Shown here: positions 28,227 through 37,504 of the stretch, piece by piece
How positions within the stretch are numbered: position 1 is the first letter of the stretch
Layout of the letters: every line of letters begins with the position of its first letter
Source of the DNA: DAOPMC01 sp035392025
GTDB lineage: Bacteria; Bacillota_I; Bacilli_A; RF39; UBA660
Reading direction: 5' to 3'
Length of the DNA: 64,000 nt
NCBI GenBank assembly: GCA_035392025.1
Contig: DAOPMC010000001.1
Coordinates: 1 to 64,000 of the forward strand
Translations under genes and position numbers: made by a program
The notes under the pieces: generated by a model
What the model saw: only the letters and a program-made list of their open reading frames with translations
What the model was told of the DNA's origin: nothing
The model's database searches: none

Positions 28227-29171
28227 TTATTTAACGACTCCTATAATCCAAAAATAAATGTATACCCCCACTATTAAAACTGATGGGATTATATAAAATA
28301 ATTTATATTTTGTTTGTTTCTTTAAACTTTGAATGAAACTAAGTGAAGTTATAACAAGGGCTATTTTTATTAAAAATAAGCTATCACTATCCATAAATAT
28401 ATATATTGGATTGTTTTTTATTAAGAGATCACTTATGCCAAGTACAAACAAATTAAATATGTTACTACCTAATATATCAGTTAATGCCATATTATAATTT
28501 TTAAGTTTTATAAGCGTAATAAATGTTATTACTTCTGGTAGTGATGTTGTTATTCCTAGAAGTATTGCTCCAATAATACTTCCCGATACTCTAGGATATT
28601 CAAGTGATATTACATTAACTATCTTAGTTAAAAAAATACTACTTGCTATTAATAATATGGCGCATATTATCATTTTAGTAATTATACCTTTTTTAGGTTT
28701 TTCATCTTGTACTATTGTGTTTTTGGTTTTTGATATTTTAGCTATATAGAAAGCATAGGATAAAAACAATAAAATTGTTGGAATTCCAATACTTCCAAAA
28801 GATGAGTTGTCACTTAAAAAAAAGATTGATAAATAGCATACAATCATTGCTAAATATTCGTAAAAATAATTCTTTGATACTTTTGAAAATATAAACTCTT
28901 TGATAATAAATATATCAATTACTGCCATCATAAATAAATTAAATATGTTACTACCTAAAACATCCCCTATTGCTAAATGTGGATTATTCATCTTTACTGC
29001 CGTTAACGTGGTAACCAGTTCGGGCAAACTGGTTATTGCTGCTAGTAACAGCCCCGATATGATAAATCCCATTTTTTTACTACTTTTGCTCAAACTATCA
29101 GCATAATGAGATATTTTAATGCTAAGTATCACAGTTATTGCTGCTAGCAAGAAAAAAAATATAACATTCAC
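28227..29171 (-). CDS. Sodium/calcium exchanger family protein
   Basis: CaCA-superfamily antiporter in the membrane. About ten helices, with two inverted alpha repeats: ITSLPELVTTLTAV...GDVLGSNIFNL in the first half and TTSLPEVITFITL...TDILGSNIFNL in the second. These carry the ion-binding Glu and Asn residues. It most likely exports Ca2+ in exchange for Na+ or H+; ion preference is not certain from sequence. 314 aa, normal for YrbG-like proteins. Probably a single-gene unit. Confidence 0.9.
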   Translation of the reverse strand: MNVIFFFLLAAITVILSIKISHYADSLSKSSKKMGFIISGLLLAAITSLPELVTTLTAVKMNNPHLAIGDVLGSNIFNLFMMAVIDIFIIKEFIFSKVSKNYFYEYLAMIVCYLSIFFLSDNSSFGSIGIPTILLFLSYAFYIAKISKTKNTIVQDEKPKKGIITKMIICAILLIASSIFLTKIVNVISLEYPRVSGSIIGAILLGITTSLPEVITFITLIKLKNYNMALTDILGSNIFNLFVLGISDLLIKNNPIYIFMDSDSLFLIKIALVITSLSFIQSLKKQTKYKLFYIIPSVLIVGVYIYFWIIGVVK

Positions 29172-29207
29172 AGTATCACCTATCTAACTATATTCTTTCT
29201 AATTTTT

Positions 29208-29702
29208 TTATTGCCTTATTCTTACATAAGGAGTATATCTATAATCTTCTTCTTCATATGTTTGTAAAAGATCATAATCTATTTCATAGCCTGCGTTTGT
29301 TGCACTTTTTATTGATGCAATATTATCCCATTTGATGTCTAATCCTATTTTTTGATAGTCATAGTTTTCAAATATATAATCAGATATGCTAGTTAGAACA
29401 TATGTGCCTATTCCTTTTTTATGTTCTTTAAAATCTGATCTATATGGTTTGGTCAATCCTGCTGATAACATTAGTCTATCCTGCCACTTTATCATTTGCG
29501 GTAACTCAATCAAATAATAATAACCTGCATATTTATTATCATATTTTAACAAGTATAAAAAGTTTGTAGCGTATAAATATGGTTCTAGTTCTTCATCTTT
29601 ACGATATGAAGCAAGAATTAGGCTATAGCTAAAATGTGAATATTTGTGTAATGATAGGTGTGGATTTATAATATGCGTATTTTCTTCGCCTATTTTTTTC
29701 AT
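29208..29702 (-). CDS. GNAT-family N-acetyltransferase
   Basis: 164 aa. The second half has the GNAT core: KKGIGTYVLTSISDYIF is the acetyl-CoA-binding A motif, and KIGLDIKWDNIASIKSATNAGYEI is the B-motif pattern in which the side of the cleft is completed. The target is unknown. Its ATG overlaps the eno stop codon (ATGA), so it is translationally coupled to enolase, although a functional link is not obvious. Confidence 0.8.
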   Translation of the reverse strand: MKKIGEENTHIINPHLSLHKYSHFSYSLILASYRKDEELEPYLYATNFLYLLKYDNKYAGYYYLIELPQMIKWQDRLMLSAGLTKPYRSDFKEHKKGIGTYVLTSISDYIFENYDYQKIGLDIKWDNIASIKSATNAGYEIDYDLLQTYEEEDYRYTPYVRIRQ

Positions 29703-30910
29703 AAATCCTCTTCTATTTCCATTAACCTATTATATTTAGCAATTCTCTCTCCTCTAGTTATTGAACCCGTCTTAATATAATCAGTCATTAATCCTACCGA
29801 TAAATCACTAATAAATGTATCTAGTGTCTCACCACTTCTATGAGACATTATTGTCTTGTATCCTTTTTCTTTTGCAAGTTTAATAGTCTTAATTGTTTCT
29901 GTAACGCTACCTATTTGATTGGCTTTTATTAAAATTGCATTACATACTTTCATGTCTATTCCTTTTTGTAATAGTTTTTCGTTTGTCACAAAAAGATCAT
30001 CACCTACAAGTTGAACATCTGCTCCTAGTCTTTCAGTAATTAGTTTAAATCCTTCCCAATCATTTTCATCTAGTGGGTCTTCAATTGAAATTATTGGATA
30101 CTTATTAATCATTTCTTTATAGATTTCAATCATTTGCTCTGTTGTCTTACTACCATAATATTCATATGTTTTCTTTTCCTTGTTATAAAAACTGCTGGCT
30201 GCTACATCAAGTGCTAGTTTTACATTTTCTTCATCATAACCAGATTCTTTGATAGCCTGTATTATAACATCGAGCGCTGCACAATCATTTTCTAGATTAG
30301 GGGCAAATCCTCCCTCATCTCCAACATTAGTTGCCATATTTTTGATCTTTAATATTTTTTTTAATGTATGAAATATTTCCGATGCCATTCTAACTGATTC
30401 TTTAATGCTATCACCTAGAGGTATTATCATAAATTCTTGACACAAGATATTATTATCAGCATGCATTCCACCATTTAAAATGTTTAACATAAGACGTGGC
30501 AATCTAGGGTTTTTCCCAACATATTGATATAGTTCTTGATTATTTTCTTTAGCACATGCCTTTAAAAATGCTAATGATACCGCTAGTATGCTATTAGCAC
30601 CAAGTTTTGATTTATTCTCAGTACCATCAAGTTCTATTAAAAATTTATCTAATTCTTCTTGAGTAAAATCTTTATTAAGAATTTCAGGGGCAATAACTTT
30701 TTCTACATTATATACTGCTTTTAATACACCTTTACCATGATATCTTAGATCATTATCTCTAAGTTCTAGTGCTTCGTGCTCTCCTGTAGATGCTCCGCTT
30801 GGTACACTTGCCCTGCCTAACGATTTATGGTTTATCTCCAATTGGACTTCAATTGTCGGATTTCCCCTTGAATCTAATATTTCTCTTGCTAAAATTTTGG
30901 TTATTCTCAT
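29699..30910 (-). CDS. eno: Enolase
   Basis: Converts 2-phosphoglycerate to phosphoenolpyruvate. Active-site and metal-ligand motifs are present: GASTGEHEALELRD, GGMHADN, CQEFMI, GDEGGFAPN, LALDVAASSF, SIEDPLDENDW, VGDDLFVTN, KANQIGS and SHRSGET. The late TGSITRGER differs from the usual TGS-SRSER. At 403 aa it is about 25 residues short, mainly in surface loops. It follows murD by 1 base. Confidence 0.95.
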   Translation of the reverse strand: MRITKILAREILDSRGNPTIEVQLEINHKSLGRASVPSGASTGEHEALELRDNDLRYHGKGVLKAVYNVEKVIAPEILNKDFTQEELDKFLIELDGTENKSKLGANSILAVSLAFLKACAKENNQELYQYVGKNPRLPRLMLNILNGGMHADNNILCQEFMIIPLGDSIKESVRMASEIFHTLKKILKIKNMATNVGDEGGFAPNLENDCAALDVIIQAIKESGYDEENVKLALDVAASSFYNKEKKTYEYYGSKTTEQMIEIYKEMINKYPIISIEDPLDENDWEGFKLITERLGADVQLVGDDLFVTNEKLLQKGIDMKVCNAILIKANQIGSVTETIKTIKLAKEKGYKTIMSHRSGETLDTFISDLSVGLMTDYIKTGSITRGERIAKYNRLMEIEEDL

Positions 30911-30911
30911 A

Positions 30912-32249
30912 TTATAACTCCTTTACAATATTTTTAAATTCTTCTCCACGCACTTCATAACTTTCATATTGATCCCATGATGCTGCCGCTGGTGATAATA
31001 ATATTATATCACCAGATATACTATTTTCATTTGCTAAAATGGTTGCTTCTCTTAATGTATTGACACTTAGAACTGGAATATTTAGATTGCTTATAATATC
31101 AACAATCCTACTTTTACATTCGCCATATGCAATTACTAATTTAGTGTAACCTAAATAATCCTTTAATTCGTTAAAATCTTGCATTCTCTCAAGCCCTCCA
31201 AGTAGTAAAACCACCGGTTTCTTAAATGCTGATAGGGCTATTTGAGTAGATGTTATATTAGTTGCTTTAGAATCATTATAAAAATCTTTACCATCAATGG
31301 TTTTTACATACTCAATTCTATGTTCTACACCATTAAAATCCTTCAAAACTCCCACAATTACATCTGTTGGAATGTTAAACTCTTTAGAGATCATAATTGC
31401 GCACATAATATTTTCATAGTTGTGAATACCTTGTAATTTTATATCTTTAGTATCTATTATTTTTTCATTATAGTAATAAATTGCATCGTTTGAGAGATAG
31501 CATCCATTAACTTTTTCCTTACTAGAAAATATCTTTAAAGTAGAATTAATACCTTCTGCTACTTTCACAGCATCGCTATTCCCAGCATTAACAATTGCCA
31601 CATCATCTTTTGTCTGATGATTAAATATTCTTTTTTTATTTTCATTATAGTACTCTCTAGTTTTAAACATATCTAAATGCGCTTCAAATATATTTGTTAA
31701 TACTGCAATATTAAATTTAAAATCGTACATATCATGTAACTGAGGAACTCCAATTTCCATAACAATAATATCGCCCTCTTTTACATCATCAATTACACTA
31801 CATAATGGAAATCCAATGTTTCCTGCTAGATGAACTTTTTTAGGACAATAATTTTTAAATATTTCATAAGTTAGTGTTGTTGTTGTTGTCTTACCATTAG
31901 TACCCGTGATACCAATTAATTTGACATCTTTAGGTAATAGGTGATATGCCATCTCTACTTCATTAATTATTGGAATATTATTTTTTTCTGCATATTCTAA
32001 ATATTTATGATCAAAATGAACACCAGGATTTTTAATTAAATAATCAAAACTACCATCTAGCAGGTCATCAGGATGACTGCCTAAAACTACATCTACTCCT
32101 AAACCTTCTAATTCTTTAACTTTAGTTATATCTTGTTTATCATTTTTATCATTCACAACAATATAATTATCTCTTTTAGCTAATATTTTGGCACACTCAT
32201 AACCACTTCTTGCCATTCCTAGTATAAATATTTTTTTATTTTCAAACAT
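30912..32249 (-). CDS. murD: UDP-N-acetylmuramoylalanine-D-glutamate ligase
   Basis: Adds D-glutamate to UDP-MurNAc-L-Ala in peptidoglycan synthesis. The P-loop TGTNGKTTTTTL (about 115-126), the ATP-binding NIFEAHLD region, the HRIEYV motif and the C-terminal YNDSKATN are in order. 445 aa. It shows a cell wall is made, unlike true Mollicutes. First gene of murD-eno-acetyltransferase; a TATAAT with a weak TTCAAA 17 bases upstream lies before it. It is not within a dcw cluster. Confidence 0.95.
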   Translation of the reverse strand: MFENKKIFILGMARSGYECAKILAKRDNYIVVNDKNDKQDITKVKELEGLGVDVVLGSHPDDLLDGSFDYLIKNPGVHFDHKYLEYAEKNNIPIINEVEMAYHLLPKDVKLIGITGTNGKTTTTTLTYEIFKNYCPKKVHLAGNIGFPLCSVIDDVKEGDIIVMEIGVPQLHDMYDFKFNIAVLTNIFEAHLDMFKTREYYNENKKRIFNHQTKDDVAIVNAGNSDAVKVAEGINSTLKIFSSKEKVNGCYLSNDAIYYYNEKIIDTKDIKLQGIHNYENIMCAIMISKEFNIPTDVIVGVLKDFNGVEHRIEYVKTIDGKDFYNDSKATNITSTQIALSAFKKPVVLLLGGLERMQDFNELKDYLGYTKLVIAYGECKSRIVDIISNLNIPVLSVNTLREATILANENSISGDIILLSPAAASWDQYESYEVRGEEFKNIVKEL

Positions 32250-32303
32250 TATTTCACCTTCATATTTATTATACTATGTTATTTTGATAATTTGAACTTT
32301 TTA

Positions 32304-32332
32304 TTGATTTTTTGCTATATAAAAGTTATCAT
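32304..32332 (+). promoter_or_regulatory. Candidate promoter of the 113-aa gene and fem-type gene
   Basis: TTGATT (32304-32309), 17-base spacer, TATCAT (32327-32332), about 22 bases before the start of the 113-aa gene. Confidence 0.45.
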
Positions 32333-32353
32333 TATTATAGAGAGTTGATTAAG

Positions 32354-32695
32354 ATGTATGTAAAGAAATCTACAATTGATTTATATATTTCTCTTTTTTC
32401 TATAGGAGTTGTTTTGTGTGCATGCTATCTTCTAGTCACAAAGGTTTTAGTGCATGAAAAAGAGGAGACAACTTTAAAAGAAAGACAGTCACTACTGCTT
32501 AGTGGAAAAAAGTATATAATCAATAATTCTACTAATTATGTGAATTTGGAAACATTATATAATAGTGGTTATATTAGTAATGATATTCCAAATGTATGTG
32601 ATAAAAAAAACTCTACTATAGAATATAAAGATAAGAAATTAATAATTAATCTTGTTTGTAATAATAAAATTGAAAAGCTGACAATTGCTAAGTGA
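32354..32695 (+). CDS. Small membrane-anchored protein, possibly pilin-like
   Basis: 113 aa from ATG 32354 (an upstream in-frame start lacks a ribosome site). A short basic N-terminus is followed by one helix (about 9-33), then a hydrophilic domain of about 80 residues with two Cys (VCDKKN and LVCNN) that could form a disulfide. The pattern YVNLETLYNSGYISNDIPN resembles the C-terminal part of some Gram-positive pilin-like proteins, but no prepilin peptidase site is clear. It overlaps the ribosome site of the next gene, a Fem-type transferase, by close spacing, so a cell-envelope role is likely. Confidence 0.65.
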   Translation: MYVKKSTIDLYISLFSIGVVLCACYLLVTKVLVHEKEETTLKERQSLLLSGKKYIINNSTNYVNLETLYNSGYISNDIPNVCDKKNSTIEYKDKKLIINLVCNNKIEKLTIAK

Positions 32696-32705
32696 AGGTG
32701 AAACT

Positions 32706-33944
32706 ATGAAAATAATTAATTTAACTGATGTACAATTTGATGAGTATTCTAAGAACCATCCATTACATACATATTTTCAAACATCTGCGTATGCTAAGGT
32801 TATGAATAAATGCGGTTACGGAATCAAATTTTGGGGATTCATGGAAAAAGACAATATGATAGGTGCTGCCATGATTTTATGTGGTAAACTATTTGCAAAT
32901 TACAAATATGCCTATTCTCCAAGAGGAATGCTTATTAATTATGTAAATGAAGAAGAAGTAAGAATAATAACAAGCGCTGTTAAAAACTCTTTAGCACATG
33001 AAGGATTTGTGTTTTTAAAAATAGATCCTCCCATTATGGATTATAAACACGATCAAGATGGCAATGTTATCGCTAAAGCGAATGTATCTTCACATCAAAT
33101 TTTATTAAAGAATAATTATACCCATTTTGGCAATAATCTTTTCTTTGAAACATTAAAACCTAGATGGAACGCCATCATCAATTTGAGTGAAGAAAAGCCA
33201 ACCGTATTAGATAGTTTTAATAAATCAACGAGAAATAAAATTAAAAAGGCAACTTCAAGGGGAATAGATGTAACTAAGTTAGATGTAAATAGTCTGCCAA
33301 GATTTTATAACTTCGTTGCTAAAAAGCATTATCGACGAATCAACTATTATTCTGATATGTGTGCTTTTTTTGGAGATAATTTTGAGATGTATGTAGCGCA
33401 ACTTGATACAAATTCTTATTTGAAAAGTGTTCAGAAAATCTATGACAAGGGTCAGGCAAAAAATGAAGAACTAAATTATAAAATCCAAACTATTCCAAAT
33501 AATAGTGATTTAATTACTAGGAAAATGGAATCAGATAAAATTATTAATGCCAATAAAGAAGAACTAAAGAAAGCGACCGATTTATTGGCAAAATTTCCTG
33601 ATATGCTAGATATAGGAGCTATTGCAATAATTAAAACTCCTAAAGTAATTTATCTATTAATCGATGGCTTTGATAAATCATATTCTTTAATATATCCATC
33701 ATTTTACTTAAAGTGGTTTATTATTGATAAATATGTAAGCCTAGGATATAAAGTATTTAACTTAAATGGTATCTCAGGAGAATTTAATAAAATTAATAAA
33801 TTCAGTGGATTAACAGACATGAAATTAGGTTTTAATGCTGAAGTTTGCGAATATATTGGTGAATATGACTTAATAATTAACCCCACTATATATAAGCTCC
33901 ATGCTAAAACGGGAAATGCTATAATGAAAAAAAATTATAAGTAA
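32706..33944 (+). CDS. FemAB-family aminoacyl transferase
   Basis: Uses aminoacyl-tRNA to add amino acids to the lipid II stem peptide (peptidoglycan branching). Two GNAT-like lobes are recognisable: YFQTSAYAKVMNKCGY and YSPRGMLINY at the start and YPSFYLKWFIIDKYVSLGYKVFNLNGI near the C-terminus. A coiled-coil arm typical of the family lies at about residues 240-300. 412 aa. The start is ATG 32706 behind AAGGTG, 10 bases after the previous gene ends. The added residue cannot be predicted. Confidence 0.88.
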   Translation: MKIINLTDVQFDEYSKNHPLHTYFQTSAYAKVMNKCGYGIKFWGFMEKDNMIGAAMILCGKLFANYKYAYSPRGMLINYVNEEEVRIITSAVKNSLAHEGFVFLKIDPPIMDYKHDQDGNVIAKANVSSHQILLKNNYTHFGNNLFFETLKPRWNAIINLSEEKPTVLDSFNKSTRNKIKKATSRGIDVTKLDVNSLPRFYNFVAKKHYRRINYYSDMCAFFGDNFEMYVAQLDTNSYLKSVQKIYDKGQAKNEELNYKIQTIPNNSDLITRKMESDKIINANKEELKKATDLLAKFPDMLDIGAIAIIKTPKVIYLLIDGFDKSYSLIYPSFYLKWFIIDKYVSLGYKVFNLNGISGEFNKINKFSGLTDMKLGFNAEVCEYIGEYDLIINPTIYKLHAKTGNAIMKKNYK

Positions 33945-33949
33945 ATTAT

Positions 33950-33974
33950 AAAAGATGCAAAATTTGCATCTTTT
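33950..33974. terminator. Bidirectional terminator between fem-type gene and whiA
   Basis: AAAAGATGCAAA pairs with TTTGCATCTTTT, with A and T runs on the flanks. It lies between convergent genes. Confidence 0.85.
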
Positions 33975-33978
33975 ATTT

Positions 33979-34890
33979 TTATAGCATTCCTTTTATTTTT
34001 CTAAAACGATGATTAAGCCCAGATTTCGTTATTTCTTTTCCCGTTTCAAAAGACATAATTTTACTAAGTTCCATAAGGGAAGCCTCTGGATATTTTTTCC
34101 TATAATCTATTATCTCTTTTATTTTTTCATCTAATGCATCATATTCATATTTTTCAAGTAATTTATCTATATCATCTATCTGTTTATTAGCACTTTCTAT
34201 CACTTTATCAATATTAGCTTGTTCACAATTGTTTAATCTATTAGTCATATTTTTATGATCTCTATATATCCTTATATCTTCAAAATATAATACCGCTCTA
34301 TTAGCTTCAATAATTCTAAGAAAATCAGCAATTTTTTCAGCTTTTTTGACATAGACCATATATCCATTTTCACGATATAGAGCCTTTGATTTAATATTAA
34401 AATAGTTCAATAATTCAATAACATATTCCGCTTCTTCTTTTTTATCAATCATAAGTTCTAAATGATATCTAGCCGTTTTAGGATCATTAATACTTCCTGT
34501 TTTTAAAAATACGCCTCTTAAATAAGCTCGTTTTTCTTCTTCTGTTTCCACAAAATAATCTTTTGGTTTAACTAAATATGCATCATTTTCAACTATATTT
34601 AGACTCGATAAAATATCAGACACATTATCTGTTATGGTTAACGTATAATATCTTCTTTTTAACAATCTATGGCTAATATCATTATCCATGATACATGTTA
34701 CATCATATAATGACTTAAACAATAAATATATTCTTTTAGCCACTTTAGGATTTTCTGTTAATAATTCTATCTTATTTGATGTTACTTTGGAATAATCATT
34801 TCTAATAAAAGCTGATAATTCTACTAATGATTCCATTCTGTTCTTATCCAACTGGCATATTTCATTTTTTATTTCTGTTGTAAATGGCAT
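33979..34890 (-). CDS. whiA: DNA-binding protein WhiA
   Basis: Member of the WhiA family, which in Bacillus affects cell division and chromosome segregation and in Streptomyces controls sporulation. The N-terminal LAGLIDADG-like domain carries YLRGVFLKTGSIND and the C-terminal helix-turn-helix KKYPEASLMELSKIM...KSGLNHRFRKI. The first GxF motif is altered, as usual for catalytically inactive WhiA. 303 aa. It lies 1 base after yvcK; rapZ, the usual first gene of this trio, is missing. Confidence 0.93.
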   Translation of the reverse strand: MPFTTEIKNEICQLDKNRMESLVELSAFIRNDYSKVTSNKIELLTENPKVAKRIYLLFKSLYDVTCIMDNDISHRLLKRRYYTLTITDNVSDILSSLNIVENDAYLVKPKDYFVETEEEKRAYLRGVFLKTGSINDPKTARYHLELMIDKKEEAEYVIELLNYFNIKSKALYRENGYMVYVKKAEKIADFLRIIEANRAVLYFEDIRIYRDHKNMTNRLNNCEQANIDKVIESANKQIDDIDKLLEKYEYDALDEKIKEIIDYRKKYPEASLMELSKIMSFETGKEITKSGLNHRFRKIKGML

Positions 34891-34891
34891 A

Positions 34892-35839
34892 TTACCACCT
34901 CATTAGATAAGAGAAAAATACAGTTGCAAGTTTCAAACTATCATGCCTAATCATATCATCTTCAAGTGTTAATATATCTCCTAAAATAAGTTTGCAGTCT
35001 AATCTTGCTATTTCTTCTTTATCTATTTTTACTAATCCTTTTTGTTCTTCATTGCTATATTTTGCTAGTATTTTATCAGATATTTTAGTATTTGCTGCAA
35101 GTACTGTATCAACTTTCCTTTTCTTTAAATATTTATTTAATATTTTTAAATGATCCGATACAGAAAAGTCTTCTGTTTCACCAAATTGGGTCACTGCATT
35201 ACACAAATATATTATTTTAGCTTTTGACTTAGATATTTCATCTATTAAGTCTTTGCACAATAAGTGAGGTATTGTACTGGTATATAAACTACCCATACTA
35301 AATACTATGGCATCTGCGCATTTAACGGCATCAAGCACTTCCTTTAATACTTTAGGCTTTTCTTTATAAAATATTTTTTTATATTTTTTACCTGACAGTG
35401 GAATGTTGCTTTCTCCTTCAACAATTTCACCATCTATAGTTTCTCCCATAAGTGTTAAATAATCTTCTGACAATGGTAATACTCGTGCATCAACATCCAA
35501 AAGTTTAGAACACATATCAATGCTTTCTTTTAAACTGCCTGTCATATTATACATTCCTGTGATTAACAAATTACCAATAGGATGACCATTTAAATCACTA
35601 TATGTGTTAAAACGATATTGCATAACATCTTTAATTGACGAATCTATTTTAGCAAGAGATACTATAACATTTCTAAGATCTCCTACTGCCGGCATATTAA
35701 ATTCTTCACGAAGTTTTCCCGTTGACTTACCATTATCGCAAACAGAAATTACTGCTGTTATTTCAACTGGAAATAATTTAATTCCTTGAAGGAAATAATT
35801 CATACCATGTCCTCCACCAAAAACAACAATCTTTTTCAT
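34892..35839 (-). CDS. yvcK: YvcK/CofD-like morphology and gluconeogenesis factor
   Basis: Binds nucleotide-sugar (UDP-GlcNAc in Bacillus) and is needed for cell shape on gluconeogenic carbon. FGGGHGMNYFLQGIK is the N-terminal glycine loop, SVCDNGKSTGKLR and GDLRNVIVSL are the family blocks, and GNLLITGMYN and SMGSLYTSTIPHLL follow. 315 aa. It forms an operon with whiA. The second residue of the usual SDDGGSSG motif has changed to CDNGKSTG. Confidence 0.92.
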   Translation of the reverse strand: MKKIVVFGGGHGMNYFLQGIKLFPVEITAVISVCDNGKSTGKLREEFNMPAVGDLRNVIVSLAKIDSSIKDVMQYRFNTYSDLNGHPIGNLLITGMYNMTGSLKESIDMCSKLLDVDARVLPLSEDYLTLMGETIDGEIVEGESNIPLSGKKYKKIFYKEKPKVLKEVLDAVKCADAIVFSMGSLYTSTIPHLLCKDLIDEISKSKAKIIYLCNAVTQFGETEDFSVSDHLKILNKYLKKRKVDTVLAANTKISDKILAKYSNEEQKGLVKIDKEEIARLDCKLILGDILTLEDDMIRHDSLKLATVFFSYLMRW

Positions 35840-35880
35840 TAAATCACCTACTTAATTATATTGTACTATATTTGAAATAT

Positions 35881-35903
35881 AAAAAAAAGACTAAAACTAG
35901 TCT
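35881..35903 (-). terminator. Terminator after the tail-anchored protein gene
   Basis: Minus strand AGACTA pairs with TAGTCT around GTTT, followed by eight T. It overlaps the stop codon of the 140-aa gene. Confidence 0.85.
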
Positions 35904-36324
35904 ACTTAACTATTGGAAAAATCATCACACATACCATTGCAACAACTGCAATCAGTGCAATTATGGCAAGGAGAGTCACTATATTAATAAATGCATTTTC
36001 GCGGTATTGATTCGTTTCCATATTTGCGCCACCATAAGTCATTGGTGCTGGTGATTGATAGTCTTCATAACCATTACCTGCTGATATACCTGGTTTTGTT
36101 AGGGTCCTGGCAAGTCCAACTCCTAGTGATTGTTGATTAGACTGTGTGTTAGAATTATTAGATAAAGAATTTATTTCATCAGCAATAACTCCATCTACTT
36201 TCCCCAGAACAGCATCAGCAGTATCTAGTACCTGTTGCTCTAAATTTCCTTTGTTTGATCCTGCAGTAGCCTCTTGGAAATAACGAGTGAATAAATTAAC
36301 ATATCCTTTTTCTATATTATTCAT
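35902..36324 (-). CDS. C-terminally anchored membrane protein of unknown function
   Basis: 140 aa. Residues 1-108 are hydrophilic and Gln/Asn/Ser-rich, with a helical first third and a low-complexity middle. One hydrophobic helix at about 112-137 ends the protein with FPIVK, so it looks tail-anchored with its bulk in the cytoplasm. No family recognised. Its start overlaps the stop of the 177-aa gene (TAATG), so the two are coupled and probably act together. Confidence 0.7.
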   Translation of the reverse strand: MNNIEKGYVNLFTRYFQEATAGSNKGNLEQQVLDTADAVLGKVDGVIADEINSLSNNSNTQSNQQSLGVGLARTLTKPGISAGNGYEDYQSPAPMTYGGANMETNQYRENAFINIVTLLAIIALIAVVAMVCVMIFPIVK

Positions 36325-36857
36325 TAAGCGATCATCTCTTTCAACTTATTTATATGCATATCTATTTTTTTATTAAGTTCACCAATAAAGTAAACATCAT
36401 AAAAATCATGAAAATTTATGTCACTATTCATTTTTCTAAATATTTCATTAAAATATGGTCTTATCCAAATAGGAACTTTTTCAATATATAAATTATAATT
36501 TTCATTAACTTCTAAATCACTTTTAATAGCAGACTGATCCTCATTTACATACCATCCCATTATCATTAATGCAAATGATATCTTGTTATGCTCTCTTGAT
36601 GACTTTCTATCTGCAAGAACACTTACACCAGTCATAGAACTAGCAATTGTTTTCTCAAGAGGATCATATAAATTATGTATTGGAAAGCCTATTTCTTTAG
36701 TGTCGGTATCAATGTTTATCTGATTTAAGTTAATGTCTATTAATACTAAGCCTTCTTTGTATTTTTTATCCATTGCAATATCAACTTTTTTCATAATATG
36801 TAAAAAGCTATCATTTTTAACATTATCAATATACTCTTTTAATGATACTATTGCCAT
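36324..36857 (-). CDS. Soluble protein of unknown function downstream of sigH
   Basis: 177 aa from ATG 36857, chosen because GAGGG lies 8 bases upstream; a TTG two codons earlier is less likely. No membrane helix. Alternating hydrophobic segments (GLVLIDINLNQINID, FALMIMGWYVNE) suggest an alpha/beta domain, with a helical C-terminus. No motif I can assign. It is translationally coupled to the tail-anchored protein, and an extended -10 promoter separates it from sigH. Confidence 0.7.
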   Translation of the reverse strand: MAIVSLKEYIDNVKNDSFLHIMKKVDIAMDKKYKEGLVLIDINLNQINIDTDTKEIGFPIHNLYDPLEKTIASSMTGVSVLADRKSSREHNKISFALMIMGWYVNEDQSAIKSDLEVNENYNLYIEKVPIWIRPYFNEIFRKMNSDINFHDFYDVYFIGELNKKIDMHINKLKEMIA

Positions 36858-36881
36858 AAACAATCCCTCTACTTTAACTTA

Positions 36882-36890
36882 ATTATATCA
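36882..36890 (-). promoter_or_regulatory. Extended -10 promoter of the gene pair after sigH
   Basis: Minus strand TGATATAAT lies in the 34-base gap after sigH, 25 bases before the start of the 177-aa gene. Confidence 0.55.
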
Positions 36891-36891
36891 T

Positions 36892-37494
36892 TTATTTTAA
36901 GGCTTTCAAATAGTTTTTAAGTAATTTTCTAATACTTAACAGTGCGTTGTCTACTTGCTTTTCACTAATTTCTAATATCGCTGCTATGTCTTTGTAACTA
37001 AAAAAATTGTATCTAAGTTCAAATATATATGATTTTGATAGATCTAGGGAATGTTTGAACATTATTATTTCTCTTTCAAACAAACTGTCTTCTACAGTTT
37101 CAACAGATGAATTCTTTTTGTTACTAACAGCATTGTATATCATTTCTTCATTAAATCCTTCATCTCCTAGTGTAGCATTGTTTAAAACATCATTTTTCTT
37201 ACTACTTGCTTTTTTCAAAGATTTAAGAATTTGTTTTTCTATACAAATATTGGCAAATGTATAAAACATTGATCTATCTCCATTAAATCCTTCTATTGCT
37301 TTTGAAAGACCAATTCTGCCTTCTTGAACCATATCTTGATATTCTAATCCTTTTTGATATCCATAAGAAAAGTATTTAGTTGCATACTTATAGATTATTG
37401 GCTGATACTTTTTATATATAGTACTACTCGCCTCTTCATCATTTTCAGAAACTAAATACATTAATTCATAATCATTATATTCTTCATATTTCAT
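36892..37494 (-). CDS. sigH: RNA polymerase sigma-H-type factor
   Basis: Sigma-70 family, 200 aa. Region 2 includes YQPIIYKYATKYF and DMVQEGRIGLSKAIEGFNGDRSMFYTFANICIEKQILK, the core-binding and -10 recognition segments. Region 4 ends with FSYKDIAAILEISEKQVDNALLSIRKLL, a helix-turn-helix. The position after mrnC-rlmB matches sigH of Bacillus (yacP is missing). In Bacillus SigH turns on spo0A and early stationary-phase genes, so a role in the Spo0A circuit is inferred. The length is slightly below the usual 215. Confidence 0.88.
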   Translation of the reverse strand: MKYEEYNDYELMYLVSENDEEASSTIYKKYQPIIYKYATKYFSYGYQKGLEYQDMVQEGRIGLSKAIEGFNGDRSMFYTFANICIEKQILKSLKKASSKKNDVLNNATLGDEGFNEEMIYNAVSNKKNSSVETVEDSLFEREIIMFKHSLDLSKSYIFELRYNFFSYKDIAAILEISEKQVDNALLSIRKLLKNYLKALK

Positions 37495-37504
37495 GTATCC
37501 TCCA

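Noticed and set aside
29699..30910. Short enolase as truncated
   Set aside because: The metal and catalytic residues are all present; the missing residues are in loops and the ends are normal.
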